From positions 1 to 22,030 of the forward strand of contig JABYQR010000539.1 in NCBI GenBank assembly GCA_022592445.1: DNA of 22,030 nucleotides, given 5' to 3'. The notes beneath the pieces were generated by a model. The model did no database searches. It worked only from the letters and a program-made list of their open reading frames with translations, and was not told where the DNA came from. Origin of the DNA: Cytidiella melzeri (lineage: Eukaryota; Basidiomycota; Agaricomycetes; Polyporales; Irpicaceae). The position numbers and the translations under genes are program-made. How positions within the stretch are numbered: position 1 is the first letter of the stretch; each line of letters starts with the position of its first letter. Positions 1-10,907 of the stretch are shown here, piece after piece.

Positions 1-619
1 AATTCCCTTATCAAGACTATGGGAACTTTGCTACCTTGAAACATCATTGGAACAAGGCGTGGGAAACTACATAATTAGATATAGTACTATCAGGAATGTT
101 ACTTGTAACAGTTACTAGAGAAGTTCATTCCCAAGGTTACTAAAGTTTTGAACCACAATAGATGTTGTAGGTGACACCAAGCACATTTGTAATGTAACAG
201 TATATTCTAGGTGCCATGAATCACCACAAGGTTATGTTAACAAATATGTTAAGTCTCCACACAACTCTTGTAGTTATGCTGTGCATATGCCCCCTTGTTT
301 TTGGACAAAGCTTGATTATTGAAGTGAATATAGCACAATGATTCACTCAAACAAGAAAGTATGTGATGACAGAATCAAATCTGCCACATTATCTTTCTGC
401 CAAGTTTCATAAATGAAGTGGTAGATACAGGTTGATGAGTTCAGGAATTGTACTTGCTGCATGCCGGACCTGCTACCACTAGTTTTGAGCATGGCTGAGC
501 AAGCAGAAGTACCCTCCCGAGCAACTAGTTCACTTCCTGTCCCCAGTTCACTTCTGGGTCATCAATAGTACTACATGTGGTGCCAGTGGGTGCTTGTTGT
601 GTGCGAATAGAAGAAGAGC
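1..619. other. Non-coding AT-rich stretch
   Basis: No open reading frame of convincing composition, no splice-bounded exon chain and no RNA gene is visible here. The sequence is AT-rich, unlike the gene-dense part to the right. A short direct repeat built on AGTTCACTTC occurs at about 527-555. It may be intergenic sequence or a worn mobile-element remnant; I cannot assign it. Confidence 0.5.
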
Positions 620-625
620 AAAAAA
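620..625 (-). terminator. RNA polymerase III terminator of tRNA-Phe
   Basis: Six A residues on the plus strand give a TTTTTT run on the minus strand, directly after the discriminator base of the tRNA. A T run at this place is the standard Pol III stop signal. Confidence 0.85.
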
Positions 626-711
626 TGCCAGGAGCGTGGATTGAACACGCGACCTTCAGATTAATCTGTATGCACTTCAGTCTGCTGCTCTCCCAGCTGA
701 GCTATCCCGGC
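626..711 (-). tRNA. tRNA-Phe (GAA) with 13-nt intron
   Basis: Delivers phenylalanine to UUC/UUU codons. Read on the minus strand, the 5' exon is 675-711 (37 nt) and the 3' exon 626-661 (36 nt), giving a 73-nt mature tRNA. The intron, 662-674, lies one base 3' of the GAA anticodon, the canonical position for nuclear tRNA introns. The acceptor stem GCCGGGA pairs with TCCTGGC (one G-T pair). The D arm has the usual AGCTGGGA loop. The T arm is GCGTG/CACGC with loop TTCAATC. The anticodon stem has one G-A mismatch at its outer pair (27-43). The internal A and B boxes look normal, and a T6 terminator follows. The gene points away from RLP24. Confidence 0.95.
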
Positions 712-977
712 GATGTGTCGAAGATAATTATGTCAAAACAGAGCTTCGCTGGGTGTTTAACAAATGTGCATTGCTCCCAGCCACAACATTACCTTGCAAT
801 ACGTGCTAAGTTTCGTTATTAGCTCACATTACGCTGTGTCTGGGGCAGCTGTAGGTGACTGTCGCTCAGGAAATGAGTCCGAGTCAGTGGGCGCTCGACT
901 CCACGTGGCTCAGGAAATTTCGAGCGGGAATCGGCAGCAACTTGAAGGACTTGCACTCTACCACCTCCCCATAAATC
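712..977. other. Intergenic region between tRNA-Phe and RLP24
   Basis: This is the upstream region of RLP24 and the 5' flank of the divergent tRNA gene. The only recognisable element is a CACGTG palindrome about 70 bp before the RLP24 start. The open frames crossing the region look like chance frames. Confidence 0.6.
902..907. promoter_or_regulatory. CACGTG E-box upstream of RLP24
   Basis: The palindrome CCACGTGG (901-908) lies 70 bp before the RLP24 start codon. CACGTG is the core site of Cbf1/bHLH-type factors in fungi. A role here is inference from sequence and distance only. Confidence 0.35.
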
Positions 978-1715
978 ATGCGTATCGAAAAGTGTTACTT
1001 TTGCTCGAAGAGCGTATACCCTGGACACGGTGTGTGAGCCGCCTTGATACCTAGTCCTTATACTTACGCTTTCGTGCAGGCATTGGCTTCGTTCGCAACG
1101 ATGCCAAAATGTTCCGTTTTTGCACTTCAAAGTGAGCCTATACGCTCGTAGCTTCGTATCGTGTGCTAACCTGTGTTTTCAGATGCCATAAGAACTTTAA
1201 GTGCGTGCTTTCACGCATAGTTTGTACCGAAGATGCTGAATGTTTTCCTAGAATGAAACGTAATCCCCGTAAAGTGAGATGGACAAAGGCATTCCGCAAG
1301 GCAGCAGGCAAGGAGATGACCGTGGTATGTACTTATCGGCTTCTCCTCTACTATCCTTCTCATCTGCTACCCCTAGGACTCAACAATCGACTTTGAAAAA
1401 CGGAGAAATGTGCCAGTACGCTACGATCGCGAATTGGTACAGACCACGGTCAAGGCCATGAAACGTATCGCGGAGATCAAGCAAAAGAGGGAGCACGCAT
1501 TTTGGAAACACAGGATGGCGGCAAGCAGAGAAAAATTGCGTGCCCACAGGAAGAAGAAGCTCTCAGCAAAGTCTGCCTCCATCAAGCTGGTGGAGCCGGT
1601 GGCCATGGAGGCAGACGAGCCGGAAAGGTTGCGGGAGAAAATCAAAGTGCCCGCAAAGTCACGCAGTGCGCTCATTCCAGGGGAAGGGCGGTCTATGGGT
1701 ATGGTCATAGATTGA
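978..1715 (+). CDS. RLP24: Ribosome biogenesis protein RLP24 (ribosomal protein L24e-like)
   Basis: Known role: a nucleolar placeholder for eL24 on pre-60S particles; in yeast its C-terminus activates the AAA ATPase Drg1, which releases it in the cytoplasm. Exons: 978-1029, 1080-1131, 1183-1200, 1252-1324, 1377-1715 (534 nt, 177 aa). Introns are 50, 51, 51 and 52 nt, all GT-AG, and phases agree. The start MRIEKCYFC is the family's N-terminus. The L24e zinc-ribbon cysteines are C6, C9, C32 and C36. They are followed by [20 protein letters not shown] and, in exon 5, by [20 protein letters not shown], both characteristic of RLP24 rather than of ribosomal eL24. The C-terminal half is Lys/Arg-rich and somewhat shorter than in yeast (199 aa). 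Oddities: exon 3 has only 18 nt, and FCTSKC replaces the usual FCRSKC. The gene converges on ATG2. Confidence 0.95.
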
Positions 1716-1894
1716 ATGTACTTCTCAGCTATGTGTCTCTTTCTCTGCTTTCGTTGTGTTCTTCTGCATCCTGGTGCATAGACAGCTATGCAGAGCCGTC
1801 AAAGCATGTGTACCATTACAACGTCCTTTTGTGTGGTTTTACAACTATTACATGCCAAACCCATGTGACAAGTCCATTCCGTCCGATATACGCA
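1716..1894. other. Convergent 3' intergenic region, RLP24/ATG2
   Basis: Only 179 bp separate the two stop codons, so the 3' untranslated regions probably approach or overlap each other. The region is T-rich on the plus strand just after the RLP24 stop. No gene is seen. Confidence 0.6.
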
Positions 1895-4800
1895 CTAACG
1901 TTGCTTGTACTTCGCCTCATTCTCTGTACGGACATTTGGATCCAGGGTATTGTGGAGCCCCAACAGTGTCTTGCTCACGGCCTCACTGGCACCGATCATG
2001 GGTTTCAGCACTGCAATCGGTACCGCGCGAACGACAGCTCGTACAGCACCCTGTGGACTTTCCATGAGCAATATGGTAGTAATTGAACACATTCAGTACT
2101 TGCCTCATTTCCTGACCGCTCGTAGACTTCCATGGGCACCGCAAGAATTGTTTGTGCGGCCGACGTAAGATTGCGTCTCAAACTCTTGTACGCCGACTTC
2201 ACGCCTTCCGTCACTCCAGCAGGCTGGTCTGCATATCGACTGATCAAATCGTCAATGTCGGCCCCTTCTGCGAACATGTTATCTGCACCAGGTGCACCCA
2301 TCGGTATGTGCAGAGCCTCGGCAGTGACAGAGTGGTCGAATTGACCGCCGATGACGTTTTCCGCTTGCTCCAGGATGACCTGGGTACCAGTTGCAAGACG
2401 GGCACCCATCTTGATTGCTTCCGTCGCCGTAGATTTGACGAACGCTGTTGTACCTTTCTGGAGCCCGTGCACAATCCGTCCGTCCTTCTTGTACTGTGCG
2501 ATCGGTAACAGGACGAGGTCTGCGACGCCAGAGCCGACGTTCACTACCGAACGGATGGGTGCCACACCCGAAATAACCTCAACCAGCTGGGTAGCTTTGA
2601 CGTCGGGAGTCCACAAGTCGTTCAATAGATCGCCAAGCCTTGCCCATCCGGTAATCTGCACATGTGTTATTTAGTAGATAATAGCATGGAGAGCACGCAT
2701 AGAGACCTACGCCGTTTAGCGTTATGTGTCTTAACGTCATCTCAGCACCGTCAAAGTGGAAGAAATTCATGAGCTCAATGGTCTTGCCCTCACGTAACGC
2801 TCTGTAATCAACGCGTCGAGGCTTGTAGTCTAGCTTGAGGTCTACTGGGAAGACTTCGGCTTGCTCTATTATAAGTATTTGTCAGTTACAAGGAACCGCA
2901 CGGCAAACATTATAACCCACGAAAGAATATTTCCTCGTGAGGCTCCGAAGGCGCTGAAGGTACTGCGTCTGGGTCTTTAAAGCTGAAGAACTTCTTCATG
3001 AAGTCGAGCGCGTCTTGATCCACGTGTAGGCGAAGCGGCAAGACCTTGGCCTGGAACGAGAGTAAGAACCCGGCGAGAAAATGAGATCGTGGAAACTTAC
3101 CCTCAGTCTAGCTTCCTCAGCCGGGTTGCCAGGGACAGGGCGGACTTTCCTCAGCTCTACTCGCACCATGTTCGACCCACTCTCGCGAATATTACCTCGG
3201 GAGTCCGTGTGAAGCGAAGTCAAGAATTTGCTCCATGTCGAGGTTTTGATGTGATCAAGAATCTCGGCATCACGTATGCTGACGAGAATCCTCGACGCCA
3301 AAGACTCGTGCGAACGGTAATTGTCGACTTCAGCTGATAGCCCTTCTAGTCTGAACTCGATGCTGGGTCCTTTCGATCTTGTCAGGCTCCTCTTAGATCG
3401 TTTCAAGCGTGATTCAGGGCTTTTGGGAGAGGTTGGCTGTGGCATAAGTGACTGCCAGGAACTTTGACTAGCGGCCTCAAGCTCCTCATTCAGCTCTTCG
3501 TCGATGGCTGCTATTAGCGCTGCCGGCTCTAGCTCATCCATGTTCTGCTCAAGACCTATGTAAACCGAATTGAACAGGAGCATGTTGGTCTCTTCAGCCG
3601 TTGGATCGGGAGTTTGACCATTGGCGACTAACTGCCTGATTTTCGCCAACCTCCGTCTCATGTCCTTCGCCTCTTCTTCGATAATCTTACGGGTTCTGGC
3701 CCAATCATAGCCGTCATACAGGAAGACAGTGACGCCGCAATCCTTGACTCGGACTTTCAGGGAAGTCTCACCATACCTATGCTTGCATTGAATATCAAGC
3801 TTGACATGACTATGACTGGGTACTTACTGTGCAGACTCGTCCGTGGCCTCTGGAGGTAAAGTCTCATAGTAGTTTTCGACTACTTTAAGGCCCCTTGGAT
3901 CAAAGAGCCTGATGGTTTCTCCTCCGTATGCGGACAACAGACCTGTCTGGTCGCTGATGTTGACAAGCATTTCGTCGGCATCAAATTCATCGAGGTCGTC
4001 ATCATTGAATTCACGTAGCCCAGCAGCCGCACTGAATGAATCGTCCAGATAATCGATATTGGTCGGAAGGTCATCGTCTACCATGTCAGGAGCTGCGCCA
4101 ACCTGTGGTATTGTCCTTCGGAACGCGTGTTCATCCAATGAGGCTAGTCCAGGGTAAGTGACTCGTCCGCGATTTTTCACAGTAAACTTACCAGTAAGGT
4201 CCTGTTTGCCTCTCTGTTCAGGCACAATCTCCACAGGTGGTTTTTGCCGGGGTTTCTGCGGTTCGGGGCTATGGCAAAAAATCAGCAACGTATGATAAGC
4301 GTAAGTAACCTCTTTTACCTTTCCACAACAGAGCTGGAGAAAATGGACGAAAAATCGCCAACGAAGCCTGCTAGGGCAGTGCCAGTATCCGCACATAGGT
4401 GTATACGAAGATCGCCTCGCGGCGCAGTAACCTTGTTATGTTCAGCAGGCGTCTATGTGAGGATGATGATGACTTACTCTTATGTCAGGAGGAGTGAGTT
4501 GATCTCTCTTGGAAAACAAAACCTCTAACCCTGACAACTCTGCAACAAGGGCATATCCGAGGAGCTGCCATGCTGTCAGTCAAACGAGCCAACTTTTTAC
4601 GTAATGCGTTGAGTACCTTCCATAATCCCCCACCAGTCCGACTGACTTGACTCATGGAAGTGGCCTTACTAGACGATGCAGCGGAGGCCTCCGCGAGGCT
4701 GGCATCATCAAGTAGTAAGAGGGAGACCGTCTGCATAATCAGGTTGAAGGATGTTTCAGGGACAGTTCCAACCATAACGCTAGAGAAGTCCAGCTCTCCG

Positions 4801-7800
4801 ACATGAAGAACGAGCGAGCCGGGGTATGTAGGGCACAGTGCCCGAACTGAACTGTCCACGACCTTGACTGAAAGCCGAGTGCGCTCACTAGGCACCACCG
4901 ATTCAAACACCTGTAATGGAAATTGGTGAGAGGCTTTCTGGAGGGTTTTTGGGTCACTTACTCCTGGTGGAGCCTTCACAAACCGGGCAAGGTCCGACAC
5001 CCAGCTCAGGTCAGGATGCAGAGTGTATGTCGCGCCACAAACCGTCACTTTGATTCTAGACTCTTTTGCAGTAGAATCAGAAACTACAAGCGACGTGAAT
5101 CGTAGTTTCAGCAGAGGTTGCACAGCATTGATCTGCCAACGATAATAAGCAAGAATTCTGCGATCTGTGTGATAACGCAACATACCGTATTGCGAGGGGA
5201 AGCAGAGCCGAGGAATATAAGAACTGTATTCGCGCTTGATGTTTCTCGCACACATACATCCCTGACTCCGAACGTAACAACAGTCTCATCCTTGATAACA
5301 TCAGGTCAGGAACATCTGCAACACGGAGACTTTGAGTACTTGCCTTCCCTTCAGGCTTGAGCTCCAAAAGCACATCTATATCAGACGCAGTGATATTCAT
5401 GTGGCGGATTCCTGTTTCACGAGGTAAAGCTAAGGTAAAAGCAACTGGAATCGCCATTGTCAAGGAAAACCAACTAATCTGCCAGAATTGCAAAGTTCGT
5501 ACCTTCAGAGACGACCACCTTGACGTTGGTCTCGCTGTCAGCGTTTGACTTCGCAGCCATGACCGTGCTAGCTGCGCTATCCGTGCCACTTCCTTGACTC
5601 CGTCGAGTCTTGTTGAAAAAGCGGCTTCCAATGAGACTTGGATCAACGTCCTTATCACAGTCCGATGCAGCTCCTCGTGGGCTCAAGGCGCGGTCCACCA
5701 GTTGCGAGATGTCATCCGCCCATAGCTGTAACCCGTCTATCTCTCTCTTGCCGAGATGGATGTGCACCGAAGGGAGATCAACTGTCAACGCTGTTGTGGC
5801 TAAGCCGGTAGATGTTGCTAGATGCCTAAGGGGTGATTTGGAGATCACAAGTTGTGGTCGAGCTTGTTGGCCATTAAGTGCGCGCGAAGGAGGAGACCCA
5901 ACTGTGACACCTTCAGGTCTACCGTCTGACAAGACGTCGGAAGGTAACGAGCCCAAAGACAGAATCATTTGTGCCTTGCTCTCATTGAAAGACTGATAGC
6001 CAAAGGTCAAACGTTGCCAATTGGCTGACAATATCGGCGAGGCATCATACGACCCAGGCACTGCATAGTCGTCCGCTAGAATAGGACCTTCTGTATCTCC
6101 AAACCTTGCAGTGCTCCTCTCATCCGGGTTTGACTGATCTCCAGGGAACAGGTGTAAATCATGGATGTCCAGTACGATTGCGCCCGAACGAGCGATAAAC
6201 TTCGGCGGTGGAGGATTTCGAACCTCCAAACGCACCACTGGAATCGTCACGGACACCTTCAAAGTATCTTTCTGCTTGCTCTTCACCTGCTTCTGCCAGG
6301 TGGTGTCAGGATGAACAAGAGGATCGGTACGCTGTATGCTGACCTTGCGCCAAGACTCCACTCGTGACACAGAAGGCCGACCTTTCTCTGGGACCTTCTG
6401 GCGGTAATCGTACTCCAGGTCAAGGTCCTCCATAACCAGACGCTCTAGCCGCTGCCGTTCGCGCTCACGGTCTATTTCCTGCTGATGCATGGAAAATTCT
6501 CTACGCCGCATTCGTGGTGTTCCCGGCGGCGTGTCTGCCTGTTCCTCTTCTTCGTCCTCATCCATAGATTCCGCGCCCCAATCATCTCCTGAGAACCCGG
6601 ACGGCATCTGCGGAGGCAAGTCTCTGAGTGTAATCTCTTCAAAGAAGAGCAAAGGCTCGCCAATTAACGCAGGATTTGCTTTGTTCAAGAGGAGAGACGT
6701 ATCACAGAAAATATGGAGCGGTGCCATCTGTATGTCGATTTGTATGCCACTCTCTGGAGCCTTGCTCTTGGCACGGGAGTATCTACTAAGTGTAACTGCG
6801 GACGTAACTGTGAACTGAACAGTGACCGCAGAGGTTGACCCAGAGGAAATCGAGGGTGTTGTCCTGGAAAACGGGCCATGTCGCGGCGGAGAAGTAGCAA
6901 CAGGGCTATAAGATACCGGTGAAGACGCAAGCTCCCTCGCCTTGTTAGCCGGAGTTCCTGGCACAGACGGTGCTTGCCCTTGCGGCAATTTGGTTCGCCA
7001 TGTAGAAACCTTGGCACTCTGCGCATATCGAGGTTGATCCGTCCAGTTGGCAATATCGAATGCCGGTAAAACGTGATAAGCATTTGCCTCGCTCAGGTCT
7101 GGATGAACGTGGAGAGACGGATACTGAGATCCTACGTGAGGATCTGTGATGAAAATAGGAGACGCATATAGACTCGAAGATTCGTCAGGATTAGAGAGTA
7201 GGAATGCAAACGCGGAGATGTCACTGAAGGAGAACCGACCGGTTGTTGTACTTCCAAGGACGGTGGGGGCTACACGCGGTGCAGCCGGAAAGAGCATTGG
7301 GGCAGCGGATAGAGAGGCAAATATGCTGTCGAGATGCACACGGACATAGCCGTGAGGAAGATGCGGAGGTACAAGAGGGTGAGTGTAGAAGTCGATGAGT
7401 GGATCCTTGGTCGAGTCCACACTGTTCTTCGCAGGGAGCAGTAAAGCGACGACGCCGCGTAGGCGAAAGCTTGCATCTACACGGCTCAAAATACCGCGAG
7501 ATGGCTGTGATGGGGCCTTGCCTGTAGGCTGAGGAGGAGCCTCCGGCGAATGCGACGTCCATAGCTCCGCCAGTTCGAGGAGGTTGCGAACATGGGTTGC
7601 ACGCACGGCGACCGCTAGCACACCCACGAAAATTTCGAATTTCAGTGCTTCAAGGTCTGGGTCCTGATTGTTGTCCGCGGGTAGAGCGTCAGGGCCATGA
7701 TGCTTCGAAGTTGTGGAAGCGCCAGAAGGCGCGCTAACTGGGGGAGGGGAAACCAGCCGTAAGACGATCGGTTCGCTACCAAAGGAAAGGATCCTTTCGT

Positions 7801-9249
7801 CTTCAATTTCCTTATTAGCTAATTGTATAGGTGGAGGTATCCTAGGAGGCGACGTCGGGGAGGAAGGAGGAGAAGATGTGGAAGAACTTGCTAAATTGTC
7901 ACGCACTTCACTAGCAATAGGCGCAGTAGATATTGCAGAGGCATACATGCTACTTGCAACGGAGCTGGACGGTGACACATGCCTCACGGGTAACCCAACG
8001 ATCGATTGCGACATCATCATTGCGGTCTCTTCGTCCATTTCCGATGAGTCGGAGAATGCGGGAGAGTGTGGCGGGGATTGGAGGGGCGTGGTTGTGGTAG
8101 ACAATCCACGCTTGGAAGTTGCGGTAGACACAGTTGATGAAGTCACGAACTGAGGACTCAAGGGATGAAGGTCCCGAGTTGTAACGTTGACGCCAAATAT
8201 TTGTACTGTGCGCGTTACGCCTTCTTGGTGTGCAGAGCTGGAAGCGGTACCGCCATCCTTGATTTCTGTATGATATCGAATTGAAGGTATGTTCAGCGTG
8301 ACACTCGAATGTCCTCGGTGGACTAGCGTGATCTTAATATCCGACGCTTCGAACTGAAACCGCGCCAGCAATCGTTCAACCAAAGTAGCGAATATTGACA
8401 CCCCTGAAGGATCCGAGTCGTGGCTCCCTTCACGCTCTGTCACGAAGGGATCCAAGCCACCCGGCACATGATTCATGGGGCTTTCGTCGATATGAATGGA
8501 TTCTCGCAAGGCGCCTTCATCGTATTCGCTCAGTTCATCGTGCATAAACGTCTCCGCGACAGAAGCCATAGATTCTGCAAGCTTGGATGACTGCGAGAGC
8601 TTCGATATCGTCGGTGATACGTTGAAGGTGAGATGGAGAGACTCTAGTGCGAGCCCAATGCTCGAAGTAAGAGGATTAGGCCAAGGTATTTGCGCTGTGA
8701 CTTTGCCTAGAGATCCGTCGTGTATTTCCAATGGCAGGCCTTCCAGCATAGAATTAATGGCCTAGAGGAAGAACATAACATTTAGCACTTTAGACAAGTG
8801 ATACCATACCGAGTATGATAGACTGCTCGCCATGTCTGCAACAACAACACCAAAGTATGCAGCACATGAGCACACATCCGAGGCCATCACTCATCTACGC
8901 TATGGTGCGCACAGTGCCGTAGCAGTGATGGGTAGGACATGGCTACCTCTCCGCTAGTCTGTGCACGGCTCCGCACCACCATTGCTTCGTGCGCGGACAA
9001 CGACAGTCTATCGATACCAGCATGGGAAGAGAGGACGCTCACATCATTGTCTAACTCTACATCCCTGATCTGAACATATCCTGACCCTATTTGCGAGTCA
9101 ACTTGCTGTATGTCAAGCTGTCCTGGCTTGAGAAGATGTCCGAGGGCTCGTCTGAGTGCGAACGATATGAATCGCTTCTGTATACCTGACGGCAATGCAA
9201 AGTCAATGGAAGGGATGGACGGCAGCCAGGACGTAGACCACCAGGACAT
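1895..9249 (-). CDS. ATG2: Autophagy-related protein 2 (bridge-like lipid transfer protein)
   Basis: Known role: a rod-shaped protein that moves phospholipids from the ER to the growing phagophore, working with Atg18 and Atg9. Exons (minus strand): 9043-9249, 5503-8761, 5344-5444, 5186-5290, 4962-5132, 4617-4910, 4478-4564, 4319-4431, 4192-4268, 3828-4143, 3101-3776, 2921-3050, 2711-2865, 2104-2655, 1895-2050. They sum to 6399 nt, about 2132 aa, with phases consistent throughout. The start [17 protein letters not shown] and the phrase [20 protein letters not shown] are the chorein-type N-terminus. [31 protein letters not shown] and [13 protein letters not shown] cross introns exactly as in family members. 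The C-terminal ATG2 domain ([27 protein letters not shown], about residues 2050-2080) and [17 protein letters not shown] close the protein. Exon 2 (about 1086 codons) carries Ser/Pro-rich and acidic low-complexity inserts. Introns at 5291-5343 and 2051-2103 begin with GC. The first intron is 281 nt; the others are 46-58 nt. Confidence 0.93.
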
Positions 9250-9487
9250 GATGGCTGCTCCGAAGCAGTAAGTACAGCAAGGTTTCAAGTAATAAGCATT
9301 GCGCACCGATTCCTCATGGGAGGACGGCAGAACAGAAAGGGGTGTGAAGCGCGCGCCACATAACTCGGTATGAGCTCCTGCATGGCCTCACGCTCATCGC
9401 GCAGCAGGCCACAAACCCCGAATACCAACGGCTCAAGCAAACAGCAAGAGTCGAACCGTATGCGATACGTGACCTTGGGACACCAAC
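9250..9487. promoter_or_regulatory. Shared divergent promoter region, ATG2 and F-box gene
   Basis: The 238 bp between the two start codons must hold both promoters and 5' leaders. I see no clear TATA box and no motif I would name. Confidence 0.45.
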
Positions 9488-10907
9488 ATGCTTCATATCA
9501 CTCGCTCTAAGCTCGTCAAGCTATGGAAACCAGGTCGGCGCAAGGTCAGGCAATACGGAGGGTGCGTCTGTACCAGCATAGTATTGCGGATTTTCATTGT
9601 GACTTCTAGTAGCGTCAACTCCCCTCCTACATCCTGGATTTTACCGCAGGAACTGGTCGACCATACCGTTGACTTTCTGCACGACGACAAGGAAGCTTTG
9701 GTCTCGTGTTCTCTTGTTTCGCGCCAGTGGAATGGCTCTGCTAAACCCCACCTGTTCGCGTCCATCCACATCTCTGGCAGCCCAAAGCTGTTGACATTCT
9801 TGGGATTTATTCAATCTCCCAATTCTGTTTGCGTACACATTCGTAGCCTTCGCCTGAATGGTCAATACCCAAACCTTCGGCCTGTGGTTACAGTGGACAT
9901 TTTGTCTATCATCTTCAATTCCCTTCCACTCCTCGCGCATCTGTCCCTATATCACGTCCACCTTGTCAACATCAAGCACCCCCATGATCGCACAACGCTA
10001 TCGGATGCACGACCTCAGCTCAAGCTGCGGCAGCTTACCTTTGCATACGCAGGGGGAGCCCCACACCACATCCCTGAACATTTCTTGGACATCATCGGCA
10101 TGTTTTCCAACATCGACGAACTGTCCATGATATACCCTCGCTTCGAGCACACGACGCTCGTGGCGTCCGACATTGCAGGACAGCTCGAAATGTCGCTCGC
10201 TAATGCGATTCCGAAGGAGCTCCGCGTTAAGAAGATTGTTATTGAGGACACTACATTTGGGACCCAATTCTGGCTAGAAACTCTGCGTAGAACAGCGTCG
10301 GTGCAGACGTTATTCAGTGTCACTGTCTTGACTTCCTTCTCATGGGATCTTGGGCCAGTGGGCTTCTTGTTGGCAGCGGTCGGATCAAATTTGCGCTCGC
10401 TCAAGCTAGACGTGACAGGAATCTTGTCTCTATCAGATGGTGAGAGTGAAAGTCTCAGAGAAGAACGAGCATACCAAATCTCACTGTGACTCCGAAGCTC
10501 CCTCCGCGAGGATATGTGGCCTCCTCTGTCTATCGTCTTGTACTGGGCTGAAACACTTCTCTCTCCGAACAAAGTCGCCTACCGATGCGCCTACCGCTGA
10601 GTCTTGGGAGAGAATATGCAACATGGTCGCTGCGGTCGCCGCTCACGGTACTCTAGAGACGTTCACCCTCTCTGGCTACTTTGGACCTCTGCTCACGGAG
10701 TTCCACAATTTCCGCGAGTGGGCACCCCTGCACGAAGCCCTGAGTGCTTCCAGCGCCTTGCGTAAGGTCGCTTTCGTTGACGAGGCTTGGCGGACCATCA
10801 GTCCTAGGGTAGTGGCTCTGGTTGCACCACGGCTGCGAGACTACCATTTGGCTCTACCCGAGGACGTAGAGGTTCGCGTGCAAGCGGACGAGCCGCAAGG
10901 GGAGTGA
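9488..10907 (+). CDS. F-box-like protein with leucine-rich-type C-terminal region
   Basis: Likely an adaptor of an SCF ubiquitin ligase, by analogy with the many Agaricomycete F-box proteins of this shape; the target is unknown. Exons 9488-10439 and 10498-10907 are joined across a 58-nt GTGAGA...AAG intron, giving 453 aa. The F-box-like segment LPQELVDHTVDFLHDD followed by LVSCSLVSRQWNGSAKPHLF lies at about residues 53-95. The rest is a run of Leu-rich segments (LRSLRLNGQYP, LPLLAHLSLYHVHL, LRSLKLDVTG, LKHFSLRTK, LETFTLSGYFG), as in leucine-rich-repeat-type F-box proteins. A second in-frame 48-nt intron at 9562-9609 (GTGCGT...TTCTAG, with a TTGTGAC branch-like site) is likely. It would remove an odd hydrophobic stretch before the F-box and give 437 aa. 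The start is the only in-frame ATG ahead of the F-box. Confidence 0.75.

Noticed and set aside
5479..5502. ATG2 intron of 24 nt ending at CTGGCAG instead of 5445-5502
   Set aside because: Too short to be spliced and the phase does not fit; ending the intron at TTCCAG (5445) keeps phase and gives a family-like [12 protein letters not shown].
7713..8153. 146-codon plus-strand ORF antisense to ATG2
   Set aside because: It is the complement of a Ser/Pro-rich coding stretch of ATG2 exon 2, which readily gives open antisense frames.
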